Shown piece by piece: positions 27,745 through 37,439 of a DNA stretch of 64,000 nt. The DNA is taken from NCBI RefSeq assembly GCF_003614435.1, contig NZ_CP025546.1, positions 1,426,001 to 1,490,000 on the forward strand, written 5' to 3'. A program made the translations under genes and the position numbers. How positions within the stretch are numbered: the first letter of the stretch is position 1; every line of letters begins with the position of its first letter. The DNA is from Mycobacterium paragordonae (GTDB lineage: Bacteria; Actinomycetota; Actinomycetes; Mycobacteriales; Mycobacteriaceae). The notes beneath the pieces are model-generated. The model worked only from the letters and a program-made list of their open reading frames with translations, was not told the DNA's origin and made no database searches.

Positions 27745-27750
27745 TAGGGT
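27745..27750 (+). promoter_or_regulatory. Candidate -10 box for cdd-deoA-add
   Basis: TAGGGT fits TANNNT and lies 39 bases before the cdd start, in the divergent gap with sdhC. No clear -35 box is visible, so this is tentative. Confidence 0.25.
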
Positions 27751-27789
27751 GGGCTGGTCGGGTCAGCCAACTGCGAGCCGGAGTTGCGA

Positions 27790-28191
27790 ATGTCTGATGT
27801 TGATTGGAATGCCTTGCGGGACAAGGCAATCGCTGCTCTATCCGGCGCATACGCGCCTTATTCGCGGTTCCCGGTCGGTGCGGCGGGACTGGTCGACGAC
27901 GGCCGGATCGTGACCGGCTGCAATGTGGAGAATGTCTCATATGGTCTTGGTCTCTGTGCCGAGTGCGGGGTGGTGTGCGCGCTGCACTCGACCGGTGGGG
28001 GCCGGTTACGGGCGCTGGCGTGTGTGGACTCCGGCGGTGCGCCGTTGATGCCGTGCGGGAGATGCCGTCAGGTGCTGCTCGAACACGGCGGCCCGCAGAT
28101 GTTGATCGACCATCCGGCCGGGGCCCGCACGCTGGGGGAACTGTTGCCCGACGCCTTCGGTCCCGACGACTTGTTCCGGGAATCCCGTTGA
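27790..28191 (+). CDS. cdd: Cytidine deaminase
   Basis: A 133-residue homologue of Rv3315c. It converts cytidine and deoxycytidine to uridine and deoxyuridine. NVENVSYGLGLCAECG carries the zinc cysteine and catalytic Glu, and PCGRC supplies the other two zinc cysteines. The ATG at 27790 (MSDVDW) is preferred to an upstream TTG. The stop overlaps the TTG start of deoA by four bases. Confidence 0.95.
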   Translation: MSDVDWNALRDKAIAALSGAYAPYSRFPVGAAGLVDDGRIVTGCNVENVSYGLGLCAECGVVCALHSTGGGRLRALACVDSGGAPLMPCGRCRQVLLEHGGPQMLIDHPAGARTLGELLPDAFGPDDLFRESR

Positions 28192-29474
28192 CCGACATCG
28201 CATTCGACGCGCCGACGGTAATCCGGACCAAGCGGGACGGCGGCCGGTTGTCTGATGCCGCCATCGACTGGGTGGTCGCCGCCTACACCGACGGCACGGT
28301 TGCGCCCGAACAGATGTCGGCACTGTTGATGGCCATCTTCCTGCGCGGCATGGATCGCGATGAGATCGCCAGCTGGACCGCGGCGATGCTGGCCTCGGGT
28401 CCGCGGATGGACTTCACCGATCTGGGTTTGCGGACCGTCGACAAGCACTCCACCGGGGGAGTGGGCGACAAGATCACGCTGCCGGTGGTGCCCGTGGTCG
28501 CGGCCTGCGGCGCCGCCGTGCCGCAGGCGGCCGGGCGCGGACTGGGCCATGCCGGCGGGACTCTGGACAAGCTGGAATCCATTCCGGGGTTCAGCGCGAA
28601 TTTGTCGAACCAGCGGCTGCGCGAACAGCTTTGCGACGTGGGTGCCGCCATCTTCGCCGCGGGCGAGCTCGCTCCGGCCGACGCCAAGCTGTACGCGCTG
28701 CGTGACATCACCGGCACCGTCGAGTCGCTGCCGTTGATCGCCAGTTCGATCATGAGCAAGAAGCTGGCCGAGGGAGCGGGCGCGCTGGTGCTCGACGTCA
28801 AAGTCGGCTCGGGGGCGTACCTCAAGCCCGAAGCGCGTTCCCGCGAACTCGCCCACACCATGGTCGAGTTGGGTATCGCGCACGGGGTGCCCACCCGTGC
28901 GCTGCTCACCGACATGCAGTGCCCGCTGGGCCGGGCCGTCGGCAATTCCGTCGAAGTCCAAGAGTCGCTGGAGGTGCTGGCCGGCGGCGGACCGCCCGAC
29001 GTGGTGGAGCTGACCCTGCGGTTGGCCGCCGAGATGCTGGAACTGGCCGGCGTCGACGGGGTGGACCCCGCGCAGACCCTGCGCGATGGCACCGCGATGG
29101 ACCGCTTTGCCCGACTGGTCGCCGCCCAAGGCGGCGATTTGTCGAAACCGTTGCCGATTGGTGGGTGTTCGGAAACCGTGACGGCCGCGCGGGACGGCAC
29201 AATGGGCGACATTGACGCGATGGCAGTGGGGCTGGCGGCGTGGCGGCTCGGTGCGGGCAGATCCCGGCCGGGGGCGCGGGTGCAGCACGGCGCCGGCATC
29301 AGGATCCACCGGCGGCCGGGCGAATCCGTGTCGGCGGGTGATGCGTTGTTCACGCTCTACACCGAGACCCCGGAGCGTTTCGGTCCCGCGCTGGCGGAGT
29401 TGGACGGAGCCTTCAGCGTGGGTGACGAAGCGCCCGCGTCCAGACCGTTGATTATCGATCGGATCACGCGATGA
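28188..29474 (+). CDS. deoA: Thymidine (pyrimidine nucleoside) phosphorylase
   Basis: A 428-residue homologue of Rv3314c. It phosphorolyses thymidine or deoxyuridine to the base and deoxyribose-1-phosphate. The family signature around [10 protein letters not shown] and [15 protein letters not shown] is intact. The start is TTG at 28188, within a TTGA overlap with the cdd stop, and the N-terminus then matches M. tuberculosis DeoA. The stop overlaps the add ATG (ATGA), so cdd-deoA-add is a translationally coupled salvage operon. Confidence 0.95.
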   Translation: MTDIAFDAPTVIRTKRDGGRLSDAAIDWVVAAYTDGTVAPEQMSALLMAIFLRGMDRDEIASWTAAMLASGPRMDFTDLGLRTVDKHSTGGVGDKITLPVVPVVAACGAAVPQAAGRGLGHAGGTLDKLESIPGFSANLSNQRLREQLCDVGAAIFAAGELAPADAKLYALRDITGTVESLPLIASSIMSKKLAEGAGALVLDVKVGSGAYLKPEARSRELAHTMVELGIAHGVPTRALLTDMQCPLGRAVGNSVEVQESLEVLAGGGPPDVVELTLRLAAEMLELAGVDGVDPAQTLRDGTAMDRFARLVAAQGGDLSKPLPIGGCSETVTAARDGTMGDIDAMAVGLAAWRLGAGRSRPGARVQHGAGIRIHRRPGESVSAGDALFTLYTETPERFGPALAELDGAFSVGDEAPASRPLIIDRITR

Positions 29475-30553
29475 ACCTGAGCATCGAACAGATTCAGCAG
29501 GCGCCCAAGGCGTTGCTGCACGACCACCTGGACGGCGGGCTGCGCCCGGCGACGGTGCTGGAGATCGCCCGCGAGGTGGGCTACGACGAGTTGCCGGCCA
29601 CCGACGCCGAGGAGCTGGCGACGTGGTTCCGCACCCGCTCGCACAGCGGTTCGCTGGAGCGCTACCTCGAGCCGTTCTCACACACCGTCGCGGTGATGCA
29701 GACGCCGGACGCGCTGTACCGGGTCGCCCACGAGTGTGTGGAGGATCTGGCCGCAGATTCGGTGGTGTACGCCGAAATTCGTTTCGCCCCCGAGTTGCAC
29801 ATCAACCGCGGGCTGTCCTTCGACGAGGTCGTCGACGCGGTGCTGGCCGGTTTCGCGGCGGGGGAGAAGGCGTGCGCCGCTGCGGGCAACCCGATCAAGG
29901 TGCGCTGCCTGGTGACCGCGATGCGGCATGCGGCGATGTCGCGGGAGATCGCCGAGTTGGCGATCCGGTTCCGCGACAAGGGCGTGGTCGGATTCGACAT
30001 CGCCGGCGCTGAGGCCGGGTACCCGCCCACTCGGCATCTCGATGCCTTCGAATACATGCGGGACCACAACGCGCGCTTCACAATTCACGCGGGTGAGGCG
30101 TTCGGCCTGCCGTCCATCCATGAGGCGATCGCGTTCTGCGGTGCCGACCGGCTGGGCCACGGGGTGCGCATCGTCGACGACATCCAGGTCGACCCGGACG
30201 GTGGCGTGGCGTTGGGCCGGCTGGCGGCGATCGTTCGGGACAAGCGGGTTCCGCTGGAGATGTGCCCGAGCTCCAACGTGCAGACCGGTGCGGTGGCCAG
30301 CATTGCCGAGCACCCGTTCGATCTGTTGGCGCGCAGCCGTTTTCGGGTGACCGTCAACACCGACAACCGGCTGATGAGCGACACCACGATGAGTCAGGAG
30401 ATGCACCGGCTGGTGGAGGCCTTCGGCTACGGCTGGGCCGACCTGCAGCGCTTCACGATCAACGCGATGAAGTCGGCGTTCATCCACTTCGACGAGCGGC
30501 TGGCCATCATCGACGAGGTGATCAAGCCGCGGTATGCGGTGCTGATCGGGTAG
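29471..30553 (+). CDS. add: Adenosine deaminase
   Basis: A 360-residue homologue of Rv3313c. It deaminates adenosine and deoxyadenosine to inosine forms. The N-terminal zinc motif [10 protein letters not shown], the HAGEAFG glutamate motif, LGHGVRI and the NTDNRLMS aspartate motif are all present. It is the last gene of the cdd-deoA-add unit. Downstream lies a CGGCT microsatellite and the convergent PE_PGRS gene. Confidence 0.96.
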   Translation: MNLSIEQIQQAPKALLHDHLDGGLRPATVLEIAREVGYDELPATDAEELATWFRTRSHSGSLERYLEPFSHTVAVMQTPDALYRVAHECVEDLAADSVVYAEIRFAPELHINRGLSFDEVVDAVLAGFAAGEKACAAAGNPIKVRCLVTAMRHAAMSREIAELAIRFRDKGVVGFDIAGAEAGYPPTRHLDAFEYMRDHNARFTIHAGEAFGLPSIHEAIAFCGADRLGHGVRIVDDIQVDPDGGVALGRLAAIVRDKRVPLEMCPSSNVQTGAVASIAEHPFDLLARSRFRVTVNTDNRLMSDTTMSQEMHRLVEAFGYGWADLQRFTINAMKSAFIHFDERLAIIDEVIKPRYAVLIG

Positions 30554-30560
30554 GTGTCGG

Positions 30561-30597
30561 CGGCTCGGCTCGGCTCGGCTCGGCTCGGCTCGGCTCG
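30561..30597. repeat. CGGCT pentanucleotide microsatellite (7 copies)
   Basis: Seven perfect CGGCT units plus two extra bases lie between add and the PE_PGRS gene. A ten-base tandem pair (AGTGTCGCGG twice) follows at 30661-30680. Such runs can change length by slippage. Confidence 0.85.
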
Positions 30598-30702
30598 CGC
30601 CGCGCTCTTTCGACTTTGACTGCAGGTAAACGTTTTTCGGCGCGTCGTGTGTGTGGTGTCAGTGTCGCGGAGTGTCGCGGAGCGGAGTGCCCTGGGCAGC
30701 GC

Positions 30703-32577
30703 CTAACCGGGCGCGCCGTCGATACCGGCTACGCCACCTGTGCCGTCTGCGCCTTTAATGCCGTCGACAAGCACTCCGTTAAACGCACTGGCCTTGCCGC
30801 CTGCTCCGCCGAGGCCGCCGGTACTTACCGGGCCGCCATGGCCGCCTCCGCCACCTGCGCCGTTGTCCGCGCCGCTGCCTGCCTGGCCGAAGAGCAATCC
30901 ACCGGCTCCGCCGACGCCGCCGACGCCGCCTAGACCGCCGTCGCCACCGTTGCCCCCGGCGCCGCCGTCACCTCCCAGTCCGCCGTTACCGCCGTAGACC
31001 GTGGCCCCCTGGAAGCCGCTGCCTACGCCGCCCAGCCCACCTTTGCCGCCGATACCGCCGGCAACACCCGCACCCCCAGCGCCCCCGGCACCGCCAAGGC
31101 CGCCGACTCCGCCGTTGCCGAACAGGCGTGATCCCGCGCCGCCGACGCCACCGGCGCCGCCGCTGCCGCCCGCGCCACCCGATCCACCGTCGCCGCCGTC
31201 GCCGCCGTCACCGGCGTTCGAACCGTGAGAACTTGTCACGCCGACCGCGGTCGATGAATTGGAAGGGTTGGTCCCGCCGTTGCCGCCTATCCCGCCCAGC
31301 CCACCGTCGCCTCCCGAGCCGCCGGCGCCGCCGGCCCCTCCTGCTCCACCATTGCCGGCCAGGATCCCCCCCTTCCCGCCGCCGCCGCCGGTGCCCCCGT
31401 TGCCGCCGGCGCCGCCGGATGCGCCGTCGGCGCCATTACCGCCGTGACCGCCTGCACCCGCGACTGCGTTCGTCCCGTTGGCGAACCCGCCGTTACCCCC
31501 GGGCCCGCCGGCGCCGCCCGGAGCTGCGGCGTCTGCCCCGCGACCGCCGGCACCACCAGTGCCGTTACCGTTGTCGCTACCTCCGGCCCCACCGGCCCCG
31601 CCCGCGCCGCCGAAGCCGCCGGCACCGCCGTCACCGCCGGCACCGCCGGTCGCACTGCCGACGCCGGGATCGTTTGACAAGCCCGCACCGCCGGCACCGC
31701 CGGTGCCGCCGGTGCCGTTGCTCCTGCCATTCCCGCCGGTTGCGCCGTCACCGCCAGCGGCGTTGGCATTAACAGTGACCGTCTGGGTTTGCCCGGCAGC
31801 ACCGGTGTTGGCCTGAATACCCGGGCTCGGGTTGACCGCGTCAGCACCGGCCAGTCCGGCCCCGCCTGTCCCGCCGGCGCCGCCGTCGCCGATGAGGCCG
31901 ACGGCGTTGCCGCCGTGACCCCCCATGCCGGCGAGGCCACCGTTGACTCCGGCGACGCCCACCCCGCCGGTGCCGCCCATACCGCCGTTGCCATAGAGCA
32001 ATCCGCTGGATCCGCCGCTGCCGCCCGCGGCGCCGCCGCCGCCGGTGCCGCCGGCGCCGCCGTTGCCCCATAATCCCGCTGCGCCGCCCGCACCGCCGGC
32101 ACGTCCGGCCAGCGTCGAGTCACCCCCGCGGCCGCCGTTGCCGTACAGAATGCCGCCGGCCCCGCCGGCTGTTCCGACTCCGTTGACCGTCTGCCCGTTG
32201 GCGCCGTCGCCGATCAGCGGGCGCCCCAGCAGGGCTTGCGTGGGTGTGTTGATCGCACCGAGGACCTGGTCTTCGACGAGCTGCAGCGGTGAGGCGTTGG
32301 CGGCCTCTGCGGAGGTGTACGCCCCCGCCCCCATGGCCAACGACCGCACGAATTGCGCGTGGAAAGCGGCGGCTTCGGTGCTGAGGGATCGATAGGCCTG
32401 CGAGTGCGCGGAGAACAACGCCGCGATCTGGGTCGACACCTCGTCAGCCGCGGCGGCGACCAAGTCTGTTGTCGGCGCTGCCATCGCGGCGTTGGCCGTG
32501 TTGATCGTCGAACCGATATCGGCAACGTTGGAAACCGCTGTCGTCAAACCCTGGGACGACACCACAAGAAACGACAC
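30703..32577 (-). CDS. PE_PGRS family protein
   Basis: A 624-residue protein: an N-terminal PE domain (about residues 1-95, with the [21 protein letters not shown] motif), the transition segment around [11 protein letters not shown], then a PGRS domain of GGxGG repeats to the C-terminus. GTG 32577 begins [11 protein letters not shown], aligning with the usual MSFV start of PE domains, and GAGAGGTGG lies upstream; GTG 32589 is an alternative. PE_PGRS proteins are exported to the mycobacterial surface by ESX-5. The exact function is unknown. Reading frames on the opposite strand are shadows of the G/C repeats. Confidence 0.92.
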   Translation of the reverse strand: MSFLVVSSQGLTTAVSNVADIGSTINTANAAMAAPTTDLVAAAADEVSTQIAALFSAHSQAYRSLSTEAAAFHAQFVRSLAMGAGAYTSAEAANASPLQLVEDQVLGAINTPTQALLGRPLIGDGANGQTVNGVGTAGGAGGILYGNGGRGGDSTLAGRAGGAGGAAGLWGNGGAGGTGGGGAAGGSGGSSGLLYGNGGMGGTGGVGVAGVNGGLAGMGGHGGNAVGLIGDGGAGGTGGAGLAGADAVNPSPGIQANTGAAGQTQTVTVNANAAGGDGATGGNGRSNGTGGTGGAGGAGLSNDPGVGSATGGAGGDGGAGGFGGAGGAGGAGGSDNGNGTGGAGGRGADAAAPGGAGGPGGNGGFANGTNAVAGAGGHGGNGADGASGGAGGNGGTGGGGGKGGILAGNGGAGGAGGAGGSGGDGGLGGIGGNGGTNPSNSSTAVGVTSSHGSNAGDGGDGGDGGSGGAGGSGGAGGVGGAGSRLFGNGGVGGLGGAGGAGGAGVAGGIGGKGGLGGVGSGFQGATVYGGNGGLGGDGGAGGNGGDGGLGGVGGVGGAGGLLFGQAGSGADNGAGGGGGHGGPVSTGGLGGAGGKASAFNGVLVDGIKGADGTGGVAGIDGAPG

Positions 32578-32923
32578 GGCAATAGCCACCTCTCACCCCC
32601 GATAGTGAGCATTCGGCAGAACGGAATGATAGCCGCAAACGTGTACAGCGTTTGAGTTTCGTCGGAATTCACTGGGTTCAGTCTTTAAGTGCGACTTGAG
32701 ATTTCGTGACCATGGCGGCGACACCAGATGACGGCGTCAGACGCGCCGGATCGCCTCCGAGCAGGGGATCTACGCGGAAATACGTATGGATGATTCGCGA
32801 GTCCGCAAAACCTACGACCCACCCCTGTCCGGTTTTACGTATAACGGCCGATGCCCGCGGACGGCCTCGCACGCGACAGTTGGTTCATCGAACTTTTCCA
32901 GCCCACCAGCGAAGGGAACTCCA
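32578..32923. other. Gap between PE_PGRS and small-protein genes
   Basis: No convincing gene is seen. On the minus strand TATCAT at 32631-32626 is a possible -10 box for the PE_PGRS gene. On the plus strand TATAAC at 32840-32845 could serve the downstream small gene. Short open frames here lack ribosome sites or family features. Confidence 0.4.
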
Positions 32924-33073
32924 ATGAGCAAGATCCGCACCCGCGCCACCGCCATCCTCGGCCTGGACGGCGAAGGCTTAAGCCAGAAGCACGCTGCCAG
33001 GCGTCAGGCCCTGCCGAGGCGCTACGCGTTCCTCGAGTCCTCGAGCATGTCCCGCGCGATGGACCGTCTCTGA
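32924..33073 (+). CDS. Small basic protein, 49 residues
   Basis: The ATG is preceded by GAAGGGA at suitable spacing, and the frame encodes MSKIRTRATAILGLDGEG followed by an arginine/lysine-rich stretch. I do not recognise the family. It ends 14 bases before the GTG of the alpha/beta hydrolase, so the two are probably co-transcribed. No signal peptide or membrane segment is evident. A longer frame for the hydrolase overlaps it in another phase, but that extension lacks conserved sequence. Confidence 0.55.
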   Translation: MSKIRTRATAILGLDGEGLSQKHAARRQALPRRYAFLESSSMSRAMDRL

Positions 33074-33087
33074 ATAACATCGTCGGT

Positions 33088-33978
33088 GTGCTGACCGAGC
33101 GCATCCGCACCGACGAGGCGCATATTCATCTTCTGCCCGACGGCCGCGAGCTGGCCTACCTGGAGTGGGGCGACGCCACCGGCTATCCCGCGTTCTACTT
33201 CCACGGCACGCCGAGCTCCCGGCTCGAGGGCGTATTCGTCGACGGTGCCGCACGACGCCACGGCTTCCGGCTGATTGCGATCGACCGCCCGGGATTCGGG
33301 CGTTCGACCTTCCAACCGGGACGCGGATTTGGCGATTGGCCGGCCGACGTCTGCGACCTGGCCGACGCACTCGGACTGGACCAGTTCGGTGTCGTCGGGC
33401 ATTCGGGGGCCGGACCACACCTGTTCGCGTGCGGTGCCCTGATACCGCCAACCCGGCTTCGCTTTATCGGCGCATTCGCGCCGTGGGGTCCGCTGGCGAC
33501 GCCGGAGATCGTCGCGGCGTTGAGTTCGCAGGACCGGGTCTACCGAGGTCTCGCGCGGCTCGGAGCCTGGCCTTTCGACGCCGCGTTCCGGCCGCTGGGC
33601 TGGTGCGCGAACCACTGGCCAGGCCTGTTCAACCGGCTGTTGACGGGATGGGTGCCGCAGCCGGAGCGACAGCACCTGCGCGACGAACTCTTTCTGCGGC
33701 ACTTCCGCGCCTCTCAGCTCGAGGCCTTTCGGCAGGGCGGCCGCGGCGGCGCCTACGAATCGTTCCTGGACTACCGACCGTGGACATTCCGCGCAGAACA
33801 GATCGCCGTGCCCACTCACATCTGGCAGGGCGACCTCGACTCGTTCATCCCGCGCGCCATGGGCCATTACCTCGAACACGCCATCCCGAACGTGGATTTG
33901 CACTGGTCTGAGGGTGAAGACCACTTCAATATCGAGGACTGGGACGCCATTCTCGCGGCTTGTGCGGCCGATATCTAG
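33088..33978 (+). CDS. Alpha/beta hydrolase (Rv3312c-like)
   Basis: About 296 residues of alpha/beta hydrolase fold. The oxyanion-hole motif FHGTPSSR, the nucleophile elbow GHSGAG, an acid loop WQGDLDSFIP and the terminal histidine in EDHFNIEDW form the usual triad. A GTG at 33088 starts the conserved GVLTERIRTDEAH; the open frame extends further upstream but overlaps the 49-residue gene. The stop overlaps that of the convergent PE gene as CTAG. Synteny places it at Rv3312c. The substrate is unknown. Confidence 0.82.
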   Translation: MLTERIRTDEAHIHLLPDGRELAYLEWGDATGYPAFYFHGTPSSRLEGVFVDGAARRHGFRLIAIDRPGFGRSTFQPGRGFGDWPADVCDLADALGLDQFGVVGHSGAGPHLFACGALIPPTRLRFIGAFAPWGPLATPEIVAALSSQDRVYRGLARLGAWPFDAAFRPLGWCANHWPGLFNRLLTGWVPQPERQHLRDELFLRHFRASQLEAFRQGGRGGAYESFLDYRPWTFRAEQIAVPTHIWQGDLDSFIPRAMGHYLEHAIPNVDLHWSEGEDHFNIEDWDAILAACAADI

Positions 33979-34463
33979 GTCAGTCCGAGAATTGATCCGA
34001 TATAAGCCACCGGCAGCCACAACGCCAGCGCGGCATAGATCGGGATCAGCAACAGGAAACCCAGATAGTAGAGATAGGCCAGCGTTTGCCAGAACAAGCC
34101 CGTCACCGTGCTGATCAGTGACGCGAACACCTGGTCGAGGGAGGGAATGCCGGCAGCGGCGGTCGCGGGTTGCAGCAATGACGTGTTGGCGGTCTCCGCG
34201 GTCGCGTAGGAAGTCGCCGCCGCGCGGAGGTGCCCGATGAACTGTTGTTGGTAGGCAGCGGCCTGCCCGGCGGCTGTGTGGTAACCCTGCCCGAATCGGG
34301 AAAACAGTTGCGCGACAGCCGCCGAGACCTCGTCGGCGGCCGCGGGCAGCACGGCTTGGGTCGAGGCTGCCGTCTGGTTTGCCGCGCCGAGGGCATGGCC
34401 GATCGCGGTCACCTGTGTTGCGGCCTGGGCGAGCAAGTCCGGCACAGCGATGACGGCGGACAT
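33975..34463 (-). CDS. PE-domain protein with C-terminal membrane helices
   Basis: About 162 residues. The N-terminal 95 residues form a PE domain (MSAVIAVPDLLAQAATQVTA, DEVSAAVAQLFSRFGQGYH, YATAETANTSLL). The rest contains one or two hydrophobic segments (LAYLYYLGFLLLIPIYAALALW) instead of a PGRS or enzyme domain. ATG 34463 aligns with the usual PE start; ATGs at 34469 and 34472 are also in frame. Together with the next gene it forms a pair of paralogues in the same orientation. Confidence 0.78.
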   Translation of the reverse strand: MSAVIAVPDLLAQAATQVTAIGHALGAANQTAASTQAVLPAAADEVSAAVAQLFSRFGQGYHTAAGQAAAYQQQFIGHLRAAATSYATAETANTSLLQPATAAAGIPSLDQVFASLISTVTGLFWQTLAYLYYLGFLLLIPIYAALALWLPVAYIGSILGLT

Positions 34464-34569
34464 GGCCATCATGGAAACAATGCGGAGACGTTGCGGCAAG
34501 CAAAGCGCGGATTAGCCGCTCAGTCGTGTCGGAATTGTCACCGCCCCGGGATCACACATCGTGTGCGCA

Positions 34570-35067
34570 TTATGCGAAGTCGAGAGACACTGTGAAGCTG
34601 GCTGCAAGACCAAAAATCAAGAACCAAAAGAGCCCCAATAGGATTAGCGGCACAAAAATCAGTTCGAAGAGAATGCCTTGATAGGGAGGCGGCAAAGACT
34701 CGATCCACGAGATGGTGGAGAAAAACAATGAAATGATCTGCGGGGCGAGAGGGCTGATAATTGCTTCCCACGCCTGCGAAAACAACCAGCTTGTGTTGAC
34801 CGTTTCGGCGGCGGCGTAAGAGCCGGCCGCCGTGGCCATCTTCTGCACGAACTGCTCGTGATACGCCGACGCTTGCGCGGCCACCTTCTGGAAGTCCGCG
34901 GCATGCTGTGAGAACAGCTGCGTGATACCGGCGGATACCTCGTCGGCAGCGGCCGGCAATAGCGCCTGGATGGGGCCCGCCGCCTGCGATTGCGCCGCGT
35001 TGAGCTCCGTATCGATGGCCGTCAAGTCCGTCGCCGCCTGGGCGATCAGCTCGGGGTTTGCGAGCAT
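34570..35067 (-). CDS. PE-domain protein with C-terminal membrane helix
   Basis: A 165-residue protein related to the downstream PE gene: a PE-type helical hairpin (DEVSAGITQLFSQHAADFQ, YAAAETVNTSWL) followed by a strongly hydrophobic C-terminal segment (about residues 130-158). The ATG at 35067 follows a TACCGT box at six bases, so the mRNA is probably leaderless. The N-terminus (MLANPELIAQAATDL) departs from the standard PE start. Function unknown. Confidence 0.76.
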   Translation of the reverse strand: MLANPELIAQAATDLTAIDTELNAAQSQAAGPIQALLPAAADEVSAGITQLFSQHAADFQKVAAQASAYHEQFVQKMATAAGSYAAAETVNTSWLFSQAWEAIISPLAPQIISLFFSTISWIESLPPPYQGILFELIFVPLILLGLFWFLIFGLAASFTVSLDFA

Positions 35068-35073
35068 AGGGCC

Positions 35074-35079
35074 ACGGTA
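35074..35079 (-). promoter_or_regulatory. -10 box of the PE membrane-protein gene
   Basis: TACCGT ends six bases before the ATG at 35067, indicating a leaderless transcript. The palindrome at 35101-35120 covers the expected -35 region. Confidence 0.45.
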
Positions 35080-35100
35080 TGCCCGGTTGGCGGGGTCGCT

Positions 35101-35120
35101 TTAGGTAATCGGTTACCTAA
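35101..35120. promoter_or_regulatory. Perfect palindrome TTAGGTAA-tcgg-TTACCTAA
   Basis: Eight-base arms flank a four-base centre. It lies at the -35 position of the PE gene promoter, 10 bp beyond the end of the Rv3311-like gene. There is no T-tract. The symmetry is typical of a dimeric repressor site (TetR, MarR or GntR type). Confidence 0.55.
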
Positions 35121-35129
35121 TTCGCGGCG

Positions 35130-36449
35130 CTACTCGCGCCGCAGCCGCCCCTCCACGAAGCTTTCCAGCTTCTCCCACGCGCGTACCGCCGTGGCGTACG
35201 GTCCGGCCGGCTTGCTCACCGAATCGGGCTCGAGCACGTAGGCGATCAGTTTGCCGAGCGGTTTGCCCTTGTCCAGGGCCTTGTCGACGGTGCTCTCTTC
35301 GGAGTAGTCGCCGATGTCGCGTAGCAGTTCGACGGCCAGGTCGAGCTGCTCGCGGTCCACCGCCTCCGGCCCGTCGGCGAAGTCGTCGGCCAGCCCGCTG
35401 AGCACGTAGACGTTCTCGTCCGTGATGTCGATCTTGAGCGAACCGTCGGTGGCCGCGGTCCGGATGTCGTCGTAGGTCGCCAGATCCGACAGGTCGTGGT
35501 CGTGCTCGTCAGCGAGGTAACGGGCCAGGGCCCGCTCCGAGCTGAAGACGCTGATGCGGCCGTTACGGCCCAGGAAGATCGGGCGGTCGTCGAGGTAGCA
35601 GCGCAGCGTGTAGAATGTGCCGGCGCCGGTCATGATGCGGATCGGGTCGATGCCGACCTGCGCCCAGAAGTCCTCGTCGCCGCCCAGCACGACGGTGTCG
35701 CCCTCGGCGCGCTCCTCGTCGTCCTCGTCTTCTTCCTCGTCCTCGTCCTCGTCCTCGTCTTCCTCGCCTTCGGCGTCGTCGTCCTTTTGCTCGGCCGAGT
35801 CCTCAGCGCTCTCCTCGTCCTCGTCCGTCTCGGCGGGCTCTTCTTCCTCGAGTTCTTCCTCGAGTTCCTCTTCGGCCTGCTCCGACAGCTTCTCGTCCAC
35901 CTCGGGCGTGCTGACCAGGTCGTCGATTGCCTTGAGCACGTCGTCCCAGCTGCGCCCGATGATCTCGGCGATCGCGTCCCAGCGCTTCTGGCCCGCCCTG
36001 CCGGTGAAGTAATCGATGCCGCCGGAGACGGTGCCCAGGGTCGGGTTGCCGTTGAAGAACTTCGAGATCGCCGGCAGCTCGCACACCGACCCGATCGACG
36101 ACACGATCGCCAGGGTTCCGGCCAGCGCGGCCACCGACTCCTCGGTGGGCTTCTCGGCCACGAGCTCCTCGACGGCCACCAGATCGAAGCGCTTGTCGTC
36201 GGCCGGGTCCAGCTTGTGCGCGTGGGCTTCGGTGATGTCCTTCCATCCCGGATGGTCGACCAGATCGTTGTCGTCGTCGCTGCGGACGAAGGCGGTCAGA
36301 TCGGCAACGCTGTCGAAAACGTAGAGGTCGTCGTCCTTGCCCAGGAACGCCTCCCACTCGTCCCCGGAGTCGCGCCAGCGGGGTGCCCACAACGTGTAGC
36401 GGTCCCCGTCGGACAGGCTCAGGCGGATGGGCACGAGGTCAGCAGCCAT
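35130..36449 (-). CDS. Rv3311-like protein with acidic central region
   Basis: A 439-residue cytoplasmic protein homologous to Rv3311. Two similar halves can be seen: an N-terminal part with YTLWAPRWRDSGDEWEAFLG and DDDLYVFDSVADLTAFVRSD, and a C-terminal part with FYTLRCYLDDRPIFLGRNGRISVFSS. They are joined by a very acidic Glu/Asp-rich linker (about residues 190-250), suggesting an internal duplication of a primosomal-type or unknown module. ATG 36449 has TATTGT seven bases upstream. No catalytic motif is recognised. It lies after sapM on the same strand. Confidence 0.82.
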   Translation of the reverse strand: MAADLVPIRLSLSDGDRYTLWAPRWRDSGDEWEAFLGKDDDLYVFDSVADLTAFVRSDDDNDLVDHPGWKDITEAHAHKLDPADDKRFDLVAVEELVAEKPTEESVAALAGTLAIVSSIGSVCELPAISKFFNGNPTLGTVSGGIDYFTGRAGQKRWDAIAEIIGRSWDDVLKAIDDLVSTPEVDEKLSEQAEEELEEELEEEEPAETDEDEESAEDSAEQKDDDAEGEEDEDEDEDEEEDEDDEERAEGDTVVLGGDEDFWAQVGIDPIRIMTGAGTFYTLRCYLDDRPIFLGRNGRISVFSSERALARYLADEHDHDLSDLATYDDIRTAATDGSLKIDITDENVYVLSGLADDFADGPEAVDREQLDLAVELLRDIGDYSEESTVDKALDKGKPLGKLIAYVLEPDSVSKPAGPYATAVRAWEKLESFVEGRLRRE

Positions 36450-36456
36450 GCGGCAC

Positions 36457-36462
36457 ACAATA
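36457..36462 (-). promoter_or_regulatory. -10 box of the Rv3311-like gene
   Basis: TATTGT ends seven bases before the ATG at 36449, consistent with leaderless transcription. It lies in the 33-bp gap after sapM, so the gene may have its own promoter. Confidence 0.45.
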
Positions 36463-36482
36463 GCGACCCGCCCTGTTGACGC

Positions 36483-37346
36483 TTACCCGCCCCAAATAGT
36501 TGAGATCACCGGAGCGGTTGCCGCGTAACCCGTTTTCGGCAGCCCGTACATCTCCTCCAGCGTGGACAGCACGTTGTAGTGGCTGATGGTCTCGTTGTAG
36601 CTGCCGGGCTGCACGTGCGCCCCGTAGAACACCGTGGGGATCTGGTTGCGGGGCCCTCCGTCGTCCTCGTCCCAGGTGAGGATCAGCAGGCTGTTGTTGG
36701 TTTTGGCCCAGTTCGCGTACGCCGACATCCGGCTGTTCAGCCAGGCGTCGCCCTGGGCGATCGAGCCGTCGTGCATGTTGTTGTCGTTGTTGGGGATGAC
36801 GAACGAGAGGGTCGGCAAGCTCGCGTAATTGCCGGGTGCGGGGAACGCGGAGAAGGGCACCGATACGGTGGCCGGGACGTTGCTGAAGTTCACCCAGGGG
36901 ACGTGCTTGCGCGCGTACTTGCCGGCGCTGCAGGCCGTCGACCCGACCGCCGGAAGATCCTCGGAGTAGCCGCCGAAGGTGCGGCCGGTGGTCAGCAACT
37001 CCGAAGCGATGTTCGGCTGGGCGCCGACGTCGACCGGGCAACTGTCCTTGGTCAAACCGAAGGTGTTGCCGGCGAACAGCGCCAGGTAGTTCGGTTCGCT
37101 GGGATGGGTCTCGGCGAACGATTGCGCCATCATGGCCCCGCCGGCGGCCAGGGCGTTGATCCACGGCGCGGCCTTGTTGCCGATGATGTTGGCCTGCGAC
37201 CGGTTCTCCTCGATGACGATCACCACGTGCGCGTACGACGGCAGCGTGGCCGCGGCCAGCGCCACGCGGGGAACCGGCACCACCACCGCGCCCAACGCCA
37301 CCAGGGCGCAGAAACCCCTGGTCAGATGCCTTCGCAGAGCACGCAT
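36483..37346 (-). CDS. sapM: Secreted acid phosphatase SapM
   Basis: A 287-residue homologue of Rv3310 (299 residues in M. tuberculosis). A signal peptide (about residues 1-32) is followed by a phosphoesterase-family core: [42 protein letters not shown] and LTWDEDDGG. In M. tuberculosis SapM hydrolyses phosphoinositides and hinders phagosome maturation. The motifs suggest the enzyme is intact here. Its promoter TATACT lies six bases before the ATG. Confidence 0.93.
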   Translation of the reverse strand: MRALRRHLTRGFCALVALGAVVVPVPRVALAAATLPSYAHVVIVIEENRSQANIIGNKAAPWINALAAGGAMMAQSFAETHPSEPNYLALFAGNTFGLTKDSCPVDVGAQPNIASELLTTGRTFGGYSEDLPAVGSTACSAGKYARKHVPWVNFSNVPATVSVPFSAFPAPGNYASLPTLSFVIPNNDNNMHDGSIAQGDAWLNSRMSAYANWAKTNNSLLILTWDEDDGGPRNQIPTVFYGAHVQPGSYNETISHYNVLSTLEEMYGLPKTGYAATAPVISTIWGG

Positions 37347-37352
37347 GCCGGG

Positions 37353-37358
37353 AGTATA
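37353..37358 (-). promoter_or_regulatory. -10 box of sapM
   Basis: TATACT, one base from the TATAAT ideal, ends six bases before the sapM ATG. This suggests a strong leaderless promoter. Confidence 0.5.
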
Positions 37359-37439
37359 GGGGCGCTCGGAACCCGGAGAGCGGACGAGAATGCGCGTGTC
37401 AGCAGGCCTGAACCCGATCGTTATATAAGGTCACAACCC

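Noticed and set aside
30740..32395. Pro-rich open frames antisense to PE_PGRS
   Set aside because: Mirror frames of GGxGG codons, a standard artefact.
32678..32872. 64-residue minus-strand open frame in the PE_PGRS upstream gap
   Set aside because: No ribosome site, no recognisable motif, overlaps possible promoter sequence.
32851..33087. N-terminal extension of the alpha/beta hydrolase
   Set aside because: Low-complexity His/Arg/Pro residues, overlapping a better small gene in another frame.
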